Shown: piece after piece, positions 1 to 6,042 of the stretch
How the letters are laid out: every line of letters starts with the position of its first letter
How positions within the stretch are numbered: position 1 is the stretch's first letter
Origin: an uncultured bacterium
GTDB taxonomy: Bacteria > Bacteroidota > Bacteroidia > Bacteroidales > JACABE01
DNA length: 7,488 nt
Assembly: GCA_903911455.1 (NCBI GenBank)
Contig: CAIWDQ010000178.1
Location: forward strand, 1-7,488
Direction: 5' to 3'
Program-made: the position numbers and the translations under genes
Notes under the pieces: generated by a model
The model's database searches: none
Seen by the model: only the letters and a program-made list of their open reading frames with translations
Told to the model about the DNA's origin: nothing

Positions 1-147
1 ATAGTTATAATGTACACATGAATAGTTATAATATACTTATAAATAGTTATAATGTATGTATGTAAAGTTATTATGTAAGCATAAATAGTTGTAATGTAAG
101 CATGAATGATTATAAAAGTAGCTTAAATGATTATTATAATCAATTTA
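1..147. repeat. 21-bp tandem repeat array A (AT-rich), open at the left window edge
   Basis: Seven consecutive units start at 1, 22, 43, 64, 85, 106 and 127, so the period is exactly 21 bp with no indels. Units 1-5 share the start ATAGTTATAATGTA or one or two changes from it, and most end in CATGA or CATAA. Units 6 and 7 start ATGATTAT and are more diverged, so the array decays towards the gene on its right. Read in register, units 1, 2, 4, 5 and 6 contain TGA or TAA, so this stretch is not translated in that frame. The array probably continues left of the window. Its function is unknown. Confidence 0.85.
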
Positions 148-159
148 ATAAATAAAAAA

Positions 160-786
160 ATGGGAACATTTTATCGGATAAAGACCGCATTTGTGGCAAC
201 AAGTCGAAGTGTATTTATCAAAGTAATAAAAGTTTTAGCAGCGAAATTAACAAAAAACGCTCTACTTGTACCGGGATTAAAGGTATCGGGTGCTGCAATG
301 TTGATAAATGCAGGAAAATTAGAAGACCTTAGTATACTAAGCGAAACCAATGATGGAATTTCATCTGAAGAAGCAAAACTTTTAGTTGCTCAAATGAAAA
401 GTGATTATAGAGCAGATGCTTTATGTACTGAGGATGCAGTAAATTTAGCACAAGACCCAACAATTGCTGCTAAAATGGGATTTGAATTAAAAATACCAAG
501 AGGTAAATCACAATCACCAGAATTAACTGTTACAAATGATATTGAAAGTGGTAGTTTGAAAATTAAAACAAAAAAAATTCTTAAATATCATTACTTTTTA
601 ATTGAATGTACTCAGAGATTTTCAGATGGCTCTCCAGATATTATTACTGAAAAGAATATGCCAGATCCTACAAGTGTAGTTAAAGGATTTGAAAGTGGAG
701 CTTTTTATTTAATAAGAGTTAGAGTTGTTCTGGCTGGTAATGTCCAAGGCGAATGGACAGATTATGTATCGATTAGAGTTAACTAA
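160..786 (+). CDS. Small protein with a C-terminal fibronectin type III-like domain
   Basis: This encodes about 208 residues with no signal peptide or membrane segment. I chose the ATG at 160 because an A-rich leader (AATAAAAAA) precedes it, as is common in Bacteroidota. The upstream in-frame ATG at 127 lies in the last tandem-repeat unit and would add only MIIIINLINKK. The N-terminal half is mostly helical and basic. It ends in a MGFEL motif (residues 106-110) resembling the 'A-x-D-x(4)-GF-[DE]-L' step of a group of ~200-residue Bacteroidota proteins that I recall as ending in an FN3-like fold. Residues ~120-208 look like strands and finish with YLIRVRV, GEW and YVSIRV, close to the last two strands of FN3 domains. 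FN3 domains usually mediate binding. The partner here is unknown, and the family match is from memory. The gene lies between array A and a bidirectional terminator, and I see no TAnnTTTG box before it. Confidence 0.8.
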   Translation: MGTFYRIKTAFVATSRSVFIKVIKVLAAKLTKNALLVPGLKVSGAAMLINAGKLEDLSILSETNDGISSEEAKLLVAQMKSDYRADALCTEDAVNLAQDPTIAAKMGFELKIPRGKSQSPELTVTNDIESGSLKIKTKKILKYHYFLIECTQRFSDGSPDIITEKNMPDPTSVVKGFESGAFYLIRVRVVLAGNVQGEWTDYVSIRVN

Positions 787-805
787 CCTAATATTAAAAT
801 AGCAA

Positions 806-839
806 AAGAGCCGTTATCATTTGATTGATAACGGCTCTT
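806..839. terminator. Bidirectional rho-independent terminator between convergent genes
   Basis: The arms AAGAGCCGTTATCA (806-819) and TGATAACGGCTCTT (826-839) pair perfectly over 14 bp around a 6-base loop. On the minus strand the stem is followed by a T-rich tract (TTTTGCTATTTTA), which suits the end of amtB. On the plus strand the tail is CTTCTTGT, weaker but usable, 19 bp after the stop of the FN3-like gene. Confidence 0.85.
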
Positions 840-999
840 CTTGTATTAACCCCACCTAAGCTCCCATGAGAGGGGAGGAATTAGAGTTATATTATTATTA
901 ACTATTAATTGTCTTCAAAACTTTGGCACTTTAACTATTTTAGGCACTTTAGGCAATCTTATTCTTAACTATTGCCTGTTGCCAATTTTTGTAATTGAT
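840..999. other. Intergenic region with fragments of simple or dispersed repeats
   Basis: No gene is visible between the hairpin and the amtB stop. Positions 850-880 contain CCCCACCT and, further on, CTCCC(861-865)/GGGAG(873-877), a short GC-rich inverted repeat unlike the surrounding AT-rich DNA. It resembles the CCCC-ACC...CTCCCC/GGGGAG elements I recall as scattered between Bacteroidota genes. Positions 925-933 and 943-951 are both GGCACTTTA, and a third partial copy (TTTAGGCA) overlaps the second, suggesting a decayed 9-10-bp repeat. Both readings are inference. Confidence 0.4.
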
Positions 1000-2220
1000 T
1001 TAAAGCGCACCTTCGTCGTAAGCCTTTTCATCGTGTAATGATGCATCCAAACCAAGTCGTTCGGCTTCTTCCGATACACGAACAGGAGTGATCATATTTA
1101 TAATTGCCAACATCAAATAAGTAAATATAAAAGCATAAGCTGAAGCAATAACTACTGCTATAAATTGTTTCATGAAGAAAGATGAATTACCAAATATCCA
1201 TCCGTCAGCTCCTGCAGGATTAATAGCTTTAGATGCAAATACACCAAGTAAAATGCTACCTAATACACCTCCAACACCGTGAACTCCCCATACATCAAGG
1301 GCATCATCCCATTTCATACGGTTTTTCAGCATAACTGCAAGATAACAAACTATACCTGCCGCTGTACCTATAATAGGAGCAGCCCACATAGGAATGTATC
1401 CGGCACATGGCGTAATAGTGGCAAGCCCGGCAATAGAACCTGTAAGCAGCCCTACAAACTTAGGTTTCTTCTCTCTCGACCATTCGATAACAACCCATGC
1501 AACAGTTGCAAAAGAAGCAGCTATATCTGTATTAAAGAAAGCTAAAGCAGTAACTTTATCAACACATAGTTGACTACCTGCATTGAAACCATACCATCCA
1601 AACCATAATAAACCACTTCCGATAGCTACCAGAGGAATACTATTAGGAGTAGAGTTTTTGTCAACTCTGGCACCTACATAAAATACTGAAGCTAAAGCTG
1701 CGAAACCTGCTGTAGCATGTACAACAATACCACCAGCAAAGTCTAAAACACCCCATACTTGTAATAAACCACCACCCCATATCATATGTACGAATGGATA
1801 GTAAACAAACACTTGCCATACTGTTAAGAATATCATGTATGATTTAAAAGTTACACGATTAGCAAACGCACCTGTGATAAGAGCAGGAGTGATGATAGCA
1901 AACATCATCTGGTAAACAAAGAACACGATTTCAGGTATCTTACCGTTGCCGGCATACATCGAGTCAATTGACACACCATTCATAAATGCTTTCTCGAAGT
2001 TGCCCATGATACCACCTGCACCTCCACTGAAACATAAAGAATACCCAAAAATAAACCATAGAACGGTTGTCCATCCTAAAGAAGCAAAACTCTGGATCAT
2101 AATCCCCAGGATGTTTCTTTTTGTTGCTAAGCCACCATAAAACAAAGCTAAAGCAGGTGTCATAAGCATTACTAAACTTGCGGCTAATAACATAAAGCCG
2201 GTTGAACCAGTTTCTAACAT
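1000..2220 (-). CDS. amtB: Ammonium channel/transporter AmtB
   Basis: This inner-membrane channel of the Amt/MEP/Rh family takes up NH4+/NH3. The 406 residues begin MLETGSTGFM, directly at the first helix, without the cleaved signal peptide that E. coli AmtB has. About 11 hydrophobic helices are visible. The key motifs are intact: a Phe-gate candidate F107 in MMFAIITPALITG, W148 in HMIWGG, D160 in DFAGG, the twin pore histidines H168 (VVHATAGFAAL) and H314 (DVWGVHGVGG), and LLWFGWYGFNAGS (204-216), whose F212 is likely the second gate Phe. The cytoplasmic tail (380-406: RVSEEAERLGLDASLHDEKA...) is the usual PII/GlnK contact region, though HDE replaces the commoner HGE. It lies 41 bp downstream of the porin-like gene on the same strand, so the two are probably co-transcribed. 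No PII gene is adjacent. The family assignment is secure. Confidence 0.97.
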   Translation of the reverse strand: MLETGSTGFMLLAASLVMLMTPALALFYGGLATKRNILGIMIQSFASLGWTTVLWFIFGYSLCFSGGAGGIMGNFEKAFMNGVSIDSMYAGNGKIPEIVFFVYQMMFAIITPALITGAFANRVTFKSYMIFLTVWQVFVYYPFVHMIWGGGLLQVWGVLDFAGGIVVHATAGFAALASVFYVGARVDKNSTPNSIPLVAIGSGLLWFGWYGFNAGSQLCVDKVTALAFFNTDIAASFATVAWVVIEWSREKKPKFVGLLTGSIAGLATITPCAGYIPMWAAPIIGTAAGIVCYLAVMLKNRMKWDDALDVWGVHGVGGVLGSILLGVFASKAINPAGADGWIFGNSSFFMKQFIAVVIASAYAFIFTYLMLAIINMITPVRVSEEAERLGLDASLHDEKAYDEGAL

Positions 2221-2261
2221 AATTGAATTATTAAATTATTATTAAATGATTAATATGATTG

Positions 2262-3026
2262 TTATAAAGAAAAACCAAATACAAAGAAGATCTTTCTTGC
2301 ATCTGGATTAAAGATTAATGACGAAGATACAGGTAAAGAGAATTTATCAGTAATAACTATATCTTTGGATGCTGTAAGACCAAGATTAACGATAGAAGTT
2401 TTGCTGTTAGCATAAAAACCCGGAACATTTTTAGCAGGTGTATTAAGCGAACTACCTAAGAAAAAATTAAGTGATGTTTCTTTTATTTTAGTAGTATAAC
2501 CTAACTCAACATAGGTGGAATAAGTAATGTTGCCATCAGCTTTTTTAGCATCAGCACCATATATATTAGTTGCTACCATTAAAGTAAGAGGAAGTTTTTC
2601 GGTCCCATTATATTTAAGAGCACCTTCAAATACATGTCCAGTATTACTTTTGGTATAGTTAAAGTAATCATAACTACTAAAATCCTTTGGAAAAAAATAG
2701 TCAGTAACTGTAAATGTTAGCATCTCTTTTAAGAAAGTATAAGAAGCATAAAGATCAGTTTCTTGATTACTTATGATCCCACTTGTAGAGTAAGCACCCC
2801 ATGTACCAATAGTAAATTTTCCTTTACTAAATTCAAGAGTAGGTTGTATACTTGGGTAAGCACCACCCAAAGCTTGCCCTCTCCAAATATATCTGCTCTG
2901 AAAACTCACGGAAGTTTTCACTTTACAATTACAGGTGCTATCTTGTGCATAAGTTAAATTATCAATTAAAACAATTGATACTAATGTAAAAACAAAAATT
3001 AAAAGGTAGTATTTCTTTCTTTTCAT
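2262..3026 (-). CDS. TorF/gcw_chp-like putative outer-membrane porin, partner of AmtB
   Basis: The 254-residue product has a Sec signal peptide: basic MKRKKYY, a hydrophobic core, and likely cleavage after A27 (LTYA/QDS). The mature N-terminus has a CNC pair (C32, C34). SRYIWRG (44-50), PSIQP (58-62) and GTWGAYS (74-80) match the start of the TorF/gcw_chp family of putative beta-barrel porins, which typically read SrY-x-RG then P-x-hQ then W-x-S. The rest alternates polar and hydrophobic residues in strand-like runs and ends KIFFVFGFSL. The final residue is L, although the aromatic pattern of a barrel closing strand is there. It is the first gene of a two-gene unit with amtB, so a role in letting ammonium or small amines cross the outer membrane is plausible but inferred. 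Upstream, only a poor -7 candidate (TTATTTTG on the minus strand, 3064-3057) is visible. The structural class is fairly sure, the substrate is not. Confidence 0.85.
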   Translation of the reverse strand: MKRKKYYLLIFVFTLVSIVLIDNLTYAQDSTCNCKVKTSVSFQSRYIWRGQALGGAYPSIQPTLEFSKGKFTIGTWGAYSTSGIISNQETDLYASYTFLKEMLTFTVTDYFFPKDFSSYDYFNYTKSNTGHVFEGALKYNGTEKLPLTLMVATNIYGADAKKADGNITYSTYVELGYTTKIKETSLNFFLGSSLNTPAKNVPGFYANSKTSIVNLGLTASKDIVITDKFSLPVSSSLIFNPDARKIFFVFGFSL

Positions 3027-3185
3027 TTGTGAATATATAAATTGTTAACAACTTCACAAAATAAAGAAATATTTTTGTGTGAAACACTAATCTATTAACG
3101 TATTTTCTCTAATTGAAATTCTGAAAATGATTAAGAGTATTACTTAAGGATAATAATGAGAGAAAGGAAAAGAGTTAAATAAAAC

Positions 3186-3221
3186 AAGAGAGCCATCAAC
3201 ATATTTGTAAATGGCTCTCTT
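3186..3221 (-). terminator. Terminator of the tRNA-Arg gene
   Basis: The arms 3186-3196 and 3211-3221 (AAGAGAGCCAT and its complement) form a perfect 11-bp stem with a 14-base loop. On the minus strand the tail is TGTTTTATTT. The hairpin starts 3 bases after the tRNA discriminator base, so the tRNA is probably a single-gene transcript. Confidence 0.8.
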
Positions 3222-3224
3222 TAG

Positions 3225-3298
3225 TGACCCCGCTAGGATTCAAACCTAGAACCTTCTGATCCGTAGTCAGATGCGCTATTCAATTACGCCACGGGGCC
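3225..3298 (-). tRNA. tRNA-Arg (anticodon ACG)
   Basis: The 74 bases fold as a complete cloverleaf. The acceptor stem GGCCCCG/CGGGGTC has one G-U pair (2:71). The D stem is GCGT/GCGC with T13-G22 wobble. The anticodon stem TCTGA/TCAGA carries the 7-base loop CTACGGA, giving anticodon ACG (inosine at 34 after TadA editing, reading CGU/CGC/CGA). The T stem CTAGG/CCTAG is perfect. The discriminator is A73 and CCA is not encoded. A20 and C35, the main arginine identity bases known from E. coli, are present. Oddities: the D loop reads AATTGAATA, giving A19 where G is almost universal, and the T loop reads TTTGAAT, giving U56 where C is almost universal. The two changes restore pairing with each other. 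Positions 15 and 48 are A and U, also a matched Levitt pair. Confidence 0.95.
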
Positions 3299-3308
3299 AA
3301 ATCGGGTG

Positions 3309-3316
3309 CAAAGATA
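3309..3316 (-). promoter_or_regulatory. TAnnTTTG -7 box of the tRNA-Arg gene
   Basis: The minus strand reads TATCTTTG, an exact Bacteroidota sigma-ABfr -7 element, ending 10 bp before the first tRNA base. Transcription would start only a few bases upstream of the tRNA. No clear TTTG at -33 is visible. Confidence 0.7.
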
Positions 3317-3410
3317 CAAAAAAAATAGATATAAAGGAGTAAGTTTTTTCAAAACTTATATAAATTCATAAAAAAGAATAATAAAAATGCTGTAATTGAA
3401 AAATAAGTTG

Positions 3411-3418
3411 TATCTTGC
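3411..3418 (+). promoter_or_regulatory. Imperfect -7 box candidate for the cold-shock gene
   Basis: TATCTTGC lies 21 bp before the cspA-type ATG. It matches TAnnTTTG except for the last two bases, as if one T had been lost. The A/T-rich leader that follows has no Shine-Dalgarno sequence. No better match exists between the tRNA promoter and the start codon. Confidence 0.35.
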
Positions 3419-3439
3419 AACAAATTTTAAAATAACAAT

Positions 3440-3631
3440 ATGAACAAGGGAACAGTAAAGTTTTACAATGGTCTAAAAAGCTTTGGATTCATTAAAGACT
3501 CAGAGTCTGGAAAAGACTATTTCGTACACGCTTCTGGCTTAATTGACAGAATTAAAGAAGACGACGTCGTAACATTTGATGTTACTGAAACGCCAAAAGG
3601 TTTAAGTGCAATAAATGTTAAACTAGCTTAG
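3440..3631 (+). CDS. CspA-family cold-shock protein (RNA chaperone)
   Basis: This 63-residue protein is one cold-shock domain, a five-strand OB fold that binds single-stranded RNA or DNA and melts mRNA structure. The strand-1 motif is GTVKFYN (4-10), where the E. coli VKWFN tryptophan is Phe. RNP1 is KSFGFIK (13-19), with Ser replacing the usual Gly14. RNP2 is DYFVHAS (26-32). The GLIDRIKEDDVVTFDV and KGLSAINVKL segments are typical of Bacteroidota homologues. The length is slightly below the ~70 residues of E. coli CspA because both termini are trimmed. The gene is monocistronic, with a strong terminator 30 bp downstream, and runs divergently from the tRNA. The 5' leader is too short for a long thermosensing UTR like that of E. 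coli cspA, if the -7 candidate is right. The family is certain, but cold inducibility is not shown. Confidence 0.95.
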   Translation: MNKGTVKFYNGLKSFGFIKDSESGKDYFVHASGLIDRIKEDDVVTFDVTETPKGLSAINVKLA

Positions 3632-3661
3632 TTTATCAATTATAAAACATTTACAATTTTT

Positions 3662-3690
3662 AAAGTCCTGCTTCATGCAGGACTTTTTTT
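3662..3690 (+). terminator. Rho-independent terminator of the cold-shock gene
   Basis: The arms AAAGTCCTGC (3662-3671) and GCAGGACTTT (3677-3686) pair over 10 bp with loop TTCAT. The stem runs into seven consecutive T (3684-3690). It isolates the cold-shock gene from the downstream TPR-like gene. Confidence 0.92.
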
Positions 3691-3777
3691 ATGCCTAATA
3701 TTTTTGTCACTTTCTTTTATCAACTTTAATTTGTTTGTAAATAAATGAAAGCTTCTCTTACAACTTTATGAATTTAG

Positions 3778-3785
3778 TAACTTTG
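3778..3785 (+). promoter_or_regulatory. TAnnTTTG -7 box for the TPR-like protein gene
   Basis: TAACTTTG is an exact Bacteroidota -7 element, ending 23 bp before the TTG start at 3809. The transcript leader would be roughly 15-20 bases. A -33 TTTG at normal spacing is not seen. The box supports a start near 3809 and not at a far-downstream ATG. Confidence 0.65.
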
Positions 3786-3808
3786 TCGGTTAATTAAATT
3801 GAATACAA

Positions 3809-6022
3809 TTGCACTTAAAACTCATATATAAACAAATATTTATTCTTACTGCTTTATTGCTCATTTGTACTGTGTTATCAGCGCAGAAAAAGCAGAATAT
3901 TACTATTAATGAACTGGATTCGGTGATTAGTCTTCATTATAATTCTGTTCAGAAGATTAATCTTGGTGATATTGATATGCTTCCTATTTATGATTGTACG
4001 CTTAATGAAACTGAATTTGCTATTGAGGCTCTTAAGAATACAAATGCTTTTAAATCAATTAATACTTCGGATGCAGGTTTTATAGAAATGTATCGTAAAT
4101 ATAATGATCTTTTGACTACTCTTCCTAAATTGAGGGTTATAATTGATCAATATGTAGCATATCATGATTATTGGTTGTACAAAAAGGGTCTTGAGCTCTT
4201 ACTTAAAGGGGATAGTACTAATGCTGATCATTATTTTGATAAGTCTTTGATGGTTAATCCTTTTTATATACCTTCAGTTTATCAGAAAGCTCTGATAAGT
4301 TTGGGGAGAAATAATATTACTCAGGCTGCTTACTTGCTTGAAGGTGTTTCTAATCTGATATATGCTGATGATGTGAACTTAAATTTGATCAATGCTTTGA
4401 TTGATCAGATTAGAAAGCACTATTCCAACTATGGTAACTTCCTTTTAGCTCATGAAGATTACAATGCTTCGCTTGAATTGTTTATGGAAGCTGATACTTT
4501 TTGCCATTTTTACAATAGATTTGACTGTGAGGCGTTTCAACACGGAATTTCATTGTCTAAATATGGGCTTTATCATTCTTATCTTAAGGTTGCTAATCAA
4601 GCTTTGGAGGCTAATAAACTAAGTATCGCCGAAACATTTATTCTTAAGGCAAAAGATTATTCTGAACTTAACCGTACTTACATAACTACTGATGCTGATG
4701 CAGATAAATATGTTAAAAAGCTTTCTAAACTTTATATGGAACTTGCTTTTTCTTATAAAAATGACAATCAAACGAAGCAATCTGATTATTATTTTCAGAA
4801 AGCTGATGCTTTATGTAAGCTTATTAAAGATAATGATTGCAGTAAGATAGCTTCAAATGCCGAAAAATCTACTTTTGTGAAGCCTATTCAAACTACTATT
4901 GCATCTAATCAACATAAAAATAAAACTTCTCATCATATAAATAAGAAAAAATATACTAAACAAACAACAATTGCATCTAATACAAATCATAAAAAGAAAA
5001 TATATACACATAAAAAGAAGCATGTTGATAATATAGAAGTTAAAGAAACCGAAACCAATAGCACTGTTCGCAATAGTTATTGGAAATATATTGATGAAGG
5101 CAATGCTTATTCAAAAGAAAACAAGTTTCAGTTGGCTATTGATAATTATCTTATGGCTAAGAGCCTAGAAGCTACGGCTTCGTTTAAAACATATGCTGTT
5201 TTGGATTCGTTGGTTAAGGATAATGCAAAGAAAATTATCAGTAATGATTTGCAAACCGGGGGTTTTATGGTATGGGCTAACGAATTGGCCAATGCAGACA
5301 GTATATATAATAGGAGTGTGAGGGTTCAGAAGCAATATAGCCTGGAAAATGATGAAGAGGTAAATGCTTCGCTTATCTTACTTAGGCAAAAAATGCAGTT
5401 AAAAGACTGTCAGAACATACAAGATAAGATAGATATGAATACTGCCATGGCTAAAAATAATATTGCTATGAAAGATTATGTTAGAGCCGGGAATTTGCTT
5501 GATGAGGTGCTGAATAGCGCTTCTCAACATAAAAATTGTGTGCTTTTAACTATAAATGCCGAGGAGGCAAGGCAGCAAATTAAGGCTGTAACTGACTATT
5601 ATAAATATAAAGAAGATGCTAAGGTGGCTTATGTTGCGAATGATTTAAAGGCATTTACGCAAAAGTTTCATGCTGCCGATATACTTTACATCAATGCCAA
5701 GCTTGATACTGCCAAAATCACTAATTCTAATATTGTTGAATTCTTAAGATTCAAAAATAATATAGAAGCTACATATTATGCTGCAAAATATTATGCTGAT
5801 GTTAACGATTGGGATGGATGTTTGGAGTTATTAAAGTTATTGAAGGACGAAAATTATCCTTCAAATAAGACTGAGGATTTACAAGTTGCGCTTGCTAAAG
5901 CAAAAGCTTTGACAGATAGTCATAAAACTTTTAAATTGAGTGTAACAACGATGATAACTAACTATACAGTTGGCGATAAGTGGTTTAAATATTTTAATAA
6001 AACTTATAAAGCTGCGTATTAA
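3809..6022 (+). CDS. Secreted or periplasmic TPR-like repeat protein with a basic linker
   Basis: The product has 737 residues and no family name that I recognise. The start is TTG: an in-frame TGA lies at 3800-3802, no ATG occurs before codon 57, and the TTG start gives a good Sec signal peptide (hydrophobic 10-23, likely cleavage after A25, VLSA/QKK). The remainder is helical, with hairpins resembling tetratricopeptide repeats near 122-180, 207-233, 313-337, 424-456, 486-510, 546-571 and 600-628. For example, GNAYSKENKFQLAIDNYLMAK follows the G-x-Y/A-x-YxxA pattern. Residues ~355-408 form a Lys/His/Asn-rich linker with a duplicated QTTIASN (361-367 and 385-391), splitting the protein into two helical halves. 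TPR solenoids usually scaffold protein complexes, so a periplasmic or envelope scaffold is plausible but inferred. The gene has its own promoter and ends 20 bp from a convergent lipoprotein gene. Confidence 0.88.
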   Translation: MHLKLIYKQIFILTALLLICTVLSAQKKQNITINELDSVISLHYNSVQKINLGDIDMLPIYDCTLNETEFAIEALKNTNAFKSINTSDAGFIEMYRKYNDLLTTLPKLRVIIDQYVAYHDYWLYKKGLELLLKGDSTNADHYFDKSLMVNPFYIPSVYQKALISLGRNNITQAAYLLEGVSNLIYADDVNLNLINALIDQIRKHYSNYGNFLLAHEDYNASLELFMEADTFCHFYNRFDCEAFQHGISLSKYGLYHSYLKVANQALEANKLSIAETFILKAKDYSELNRTYITTDADADKYVKKLSKLYMELAFSYKNDNQTKQSDYYFQKADALCKLIKDNDCSKIASNAEKSTFVKPIQTTIASNQHKNKTSHHINKKKYTKQTTIASNTNHKKKIYTHKKKHVDNIEVKETETNSTVRNSYWKYIDEGNAYSKENKFQLAIDNYLMAKSLEATASFKTYAVLDSLVKDNAKKIISNDLQTGGFMVWANELANADSIYNRSVRVQKQYSLENDEEVNASLILLRQKMQLKDCQNIQDKIDMNTAMAKNNIAMKDYVRAGNLLDEVLNSASQHKNCVLLTINAEEARQQIKAVTDYYKYKEDAKVAYVANDLKAFTQKFHAADILYINAKLDTAKITNSNIVEFLRFKNNIEATYYAAKYYADVNDWDGCLELLKLLKDENYPSNKTEDLQVALAKAKALTDSHKTFKLSVTTMITNYTVGDKWFKYFNKTYKAAY
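4889..5032 (+). repeat. Two degenerate 72-bp (24-residue) copies inside the TPR-like gene
   Basis: The copies begin at 4889 and 4961. The first seven codons encode QTTIASN in both, and the nucleotides CAAAC-AC-A-TTGCATCTAAT are shared with a few silent changes. The rest of each copy is rich in Lys, His, Asn and Thr (NKK, HKKK motifs) but aligns only loosely. This looks like an old tandem duplication in the linker. Confidence 0.6.
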
Positions 6023-6042
6023 AGAAAGTTTTCTCTAATATT

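Noticed and set aside
6..53. TATAAT in array A units as a row of -10 promoter boxes
   Set aside because: The window's genes use the Bacteroidota TAnnTTTG box, and TATAAT is easily produced in such AT-rich repeats.
127..159. Upstream ATG as the start of the FN3-like gene
   Set aside because: The ATG lies inside the last 21-bp repeat unit and would add only eleven Ile/Asn/Lys-rich residues. The ATG at 160 has the usual A-rich leader.
1279..1545. Plus-strand open frame of 88 codons
   Set aside because: It lies wholly inside amtB on the other strand, and its peptide has no recognisable features. It is an antisense shadow.
1946..2140. Plus-strand open frame of 64 codons
   Set aside because: It is antisense to conserved AmtB helices and has no promoter or leader of its own.
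2221..2261. Riboswitch or separate promoter between the porin-like gene and amtB
   Set aside because: The 41-bp gap is nearly pure A/T with no stem and no TAnnTTTG box, which fits simple co-transcription.
2763..2957. Plus-strand open frame of 64 codons
   Set aside because: It is antisense to the porin-like gene, which has a clear signal peptide and family motifs.
3077..3087. GTGT-GAA-ACAC palindrome upstream of the porin-like gene as a regulator site
   Set aside because: The arms are only 4 bp, with no second copy and no placement relative to a clear promoter.
3407..3421. GTTG/CAAC inverted repeat near the cold-shock promoter as an operator
   Set aside because: The arms are only 4 bp and overlap the imperfect -7 box, which is within chance expectation.
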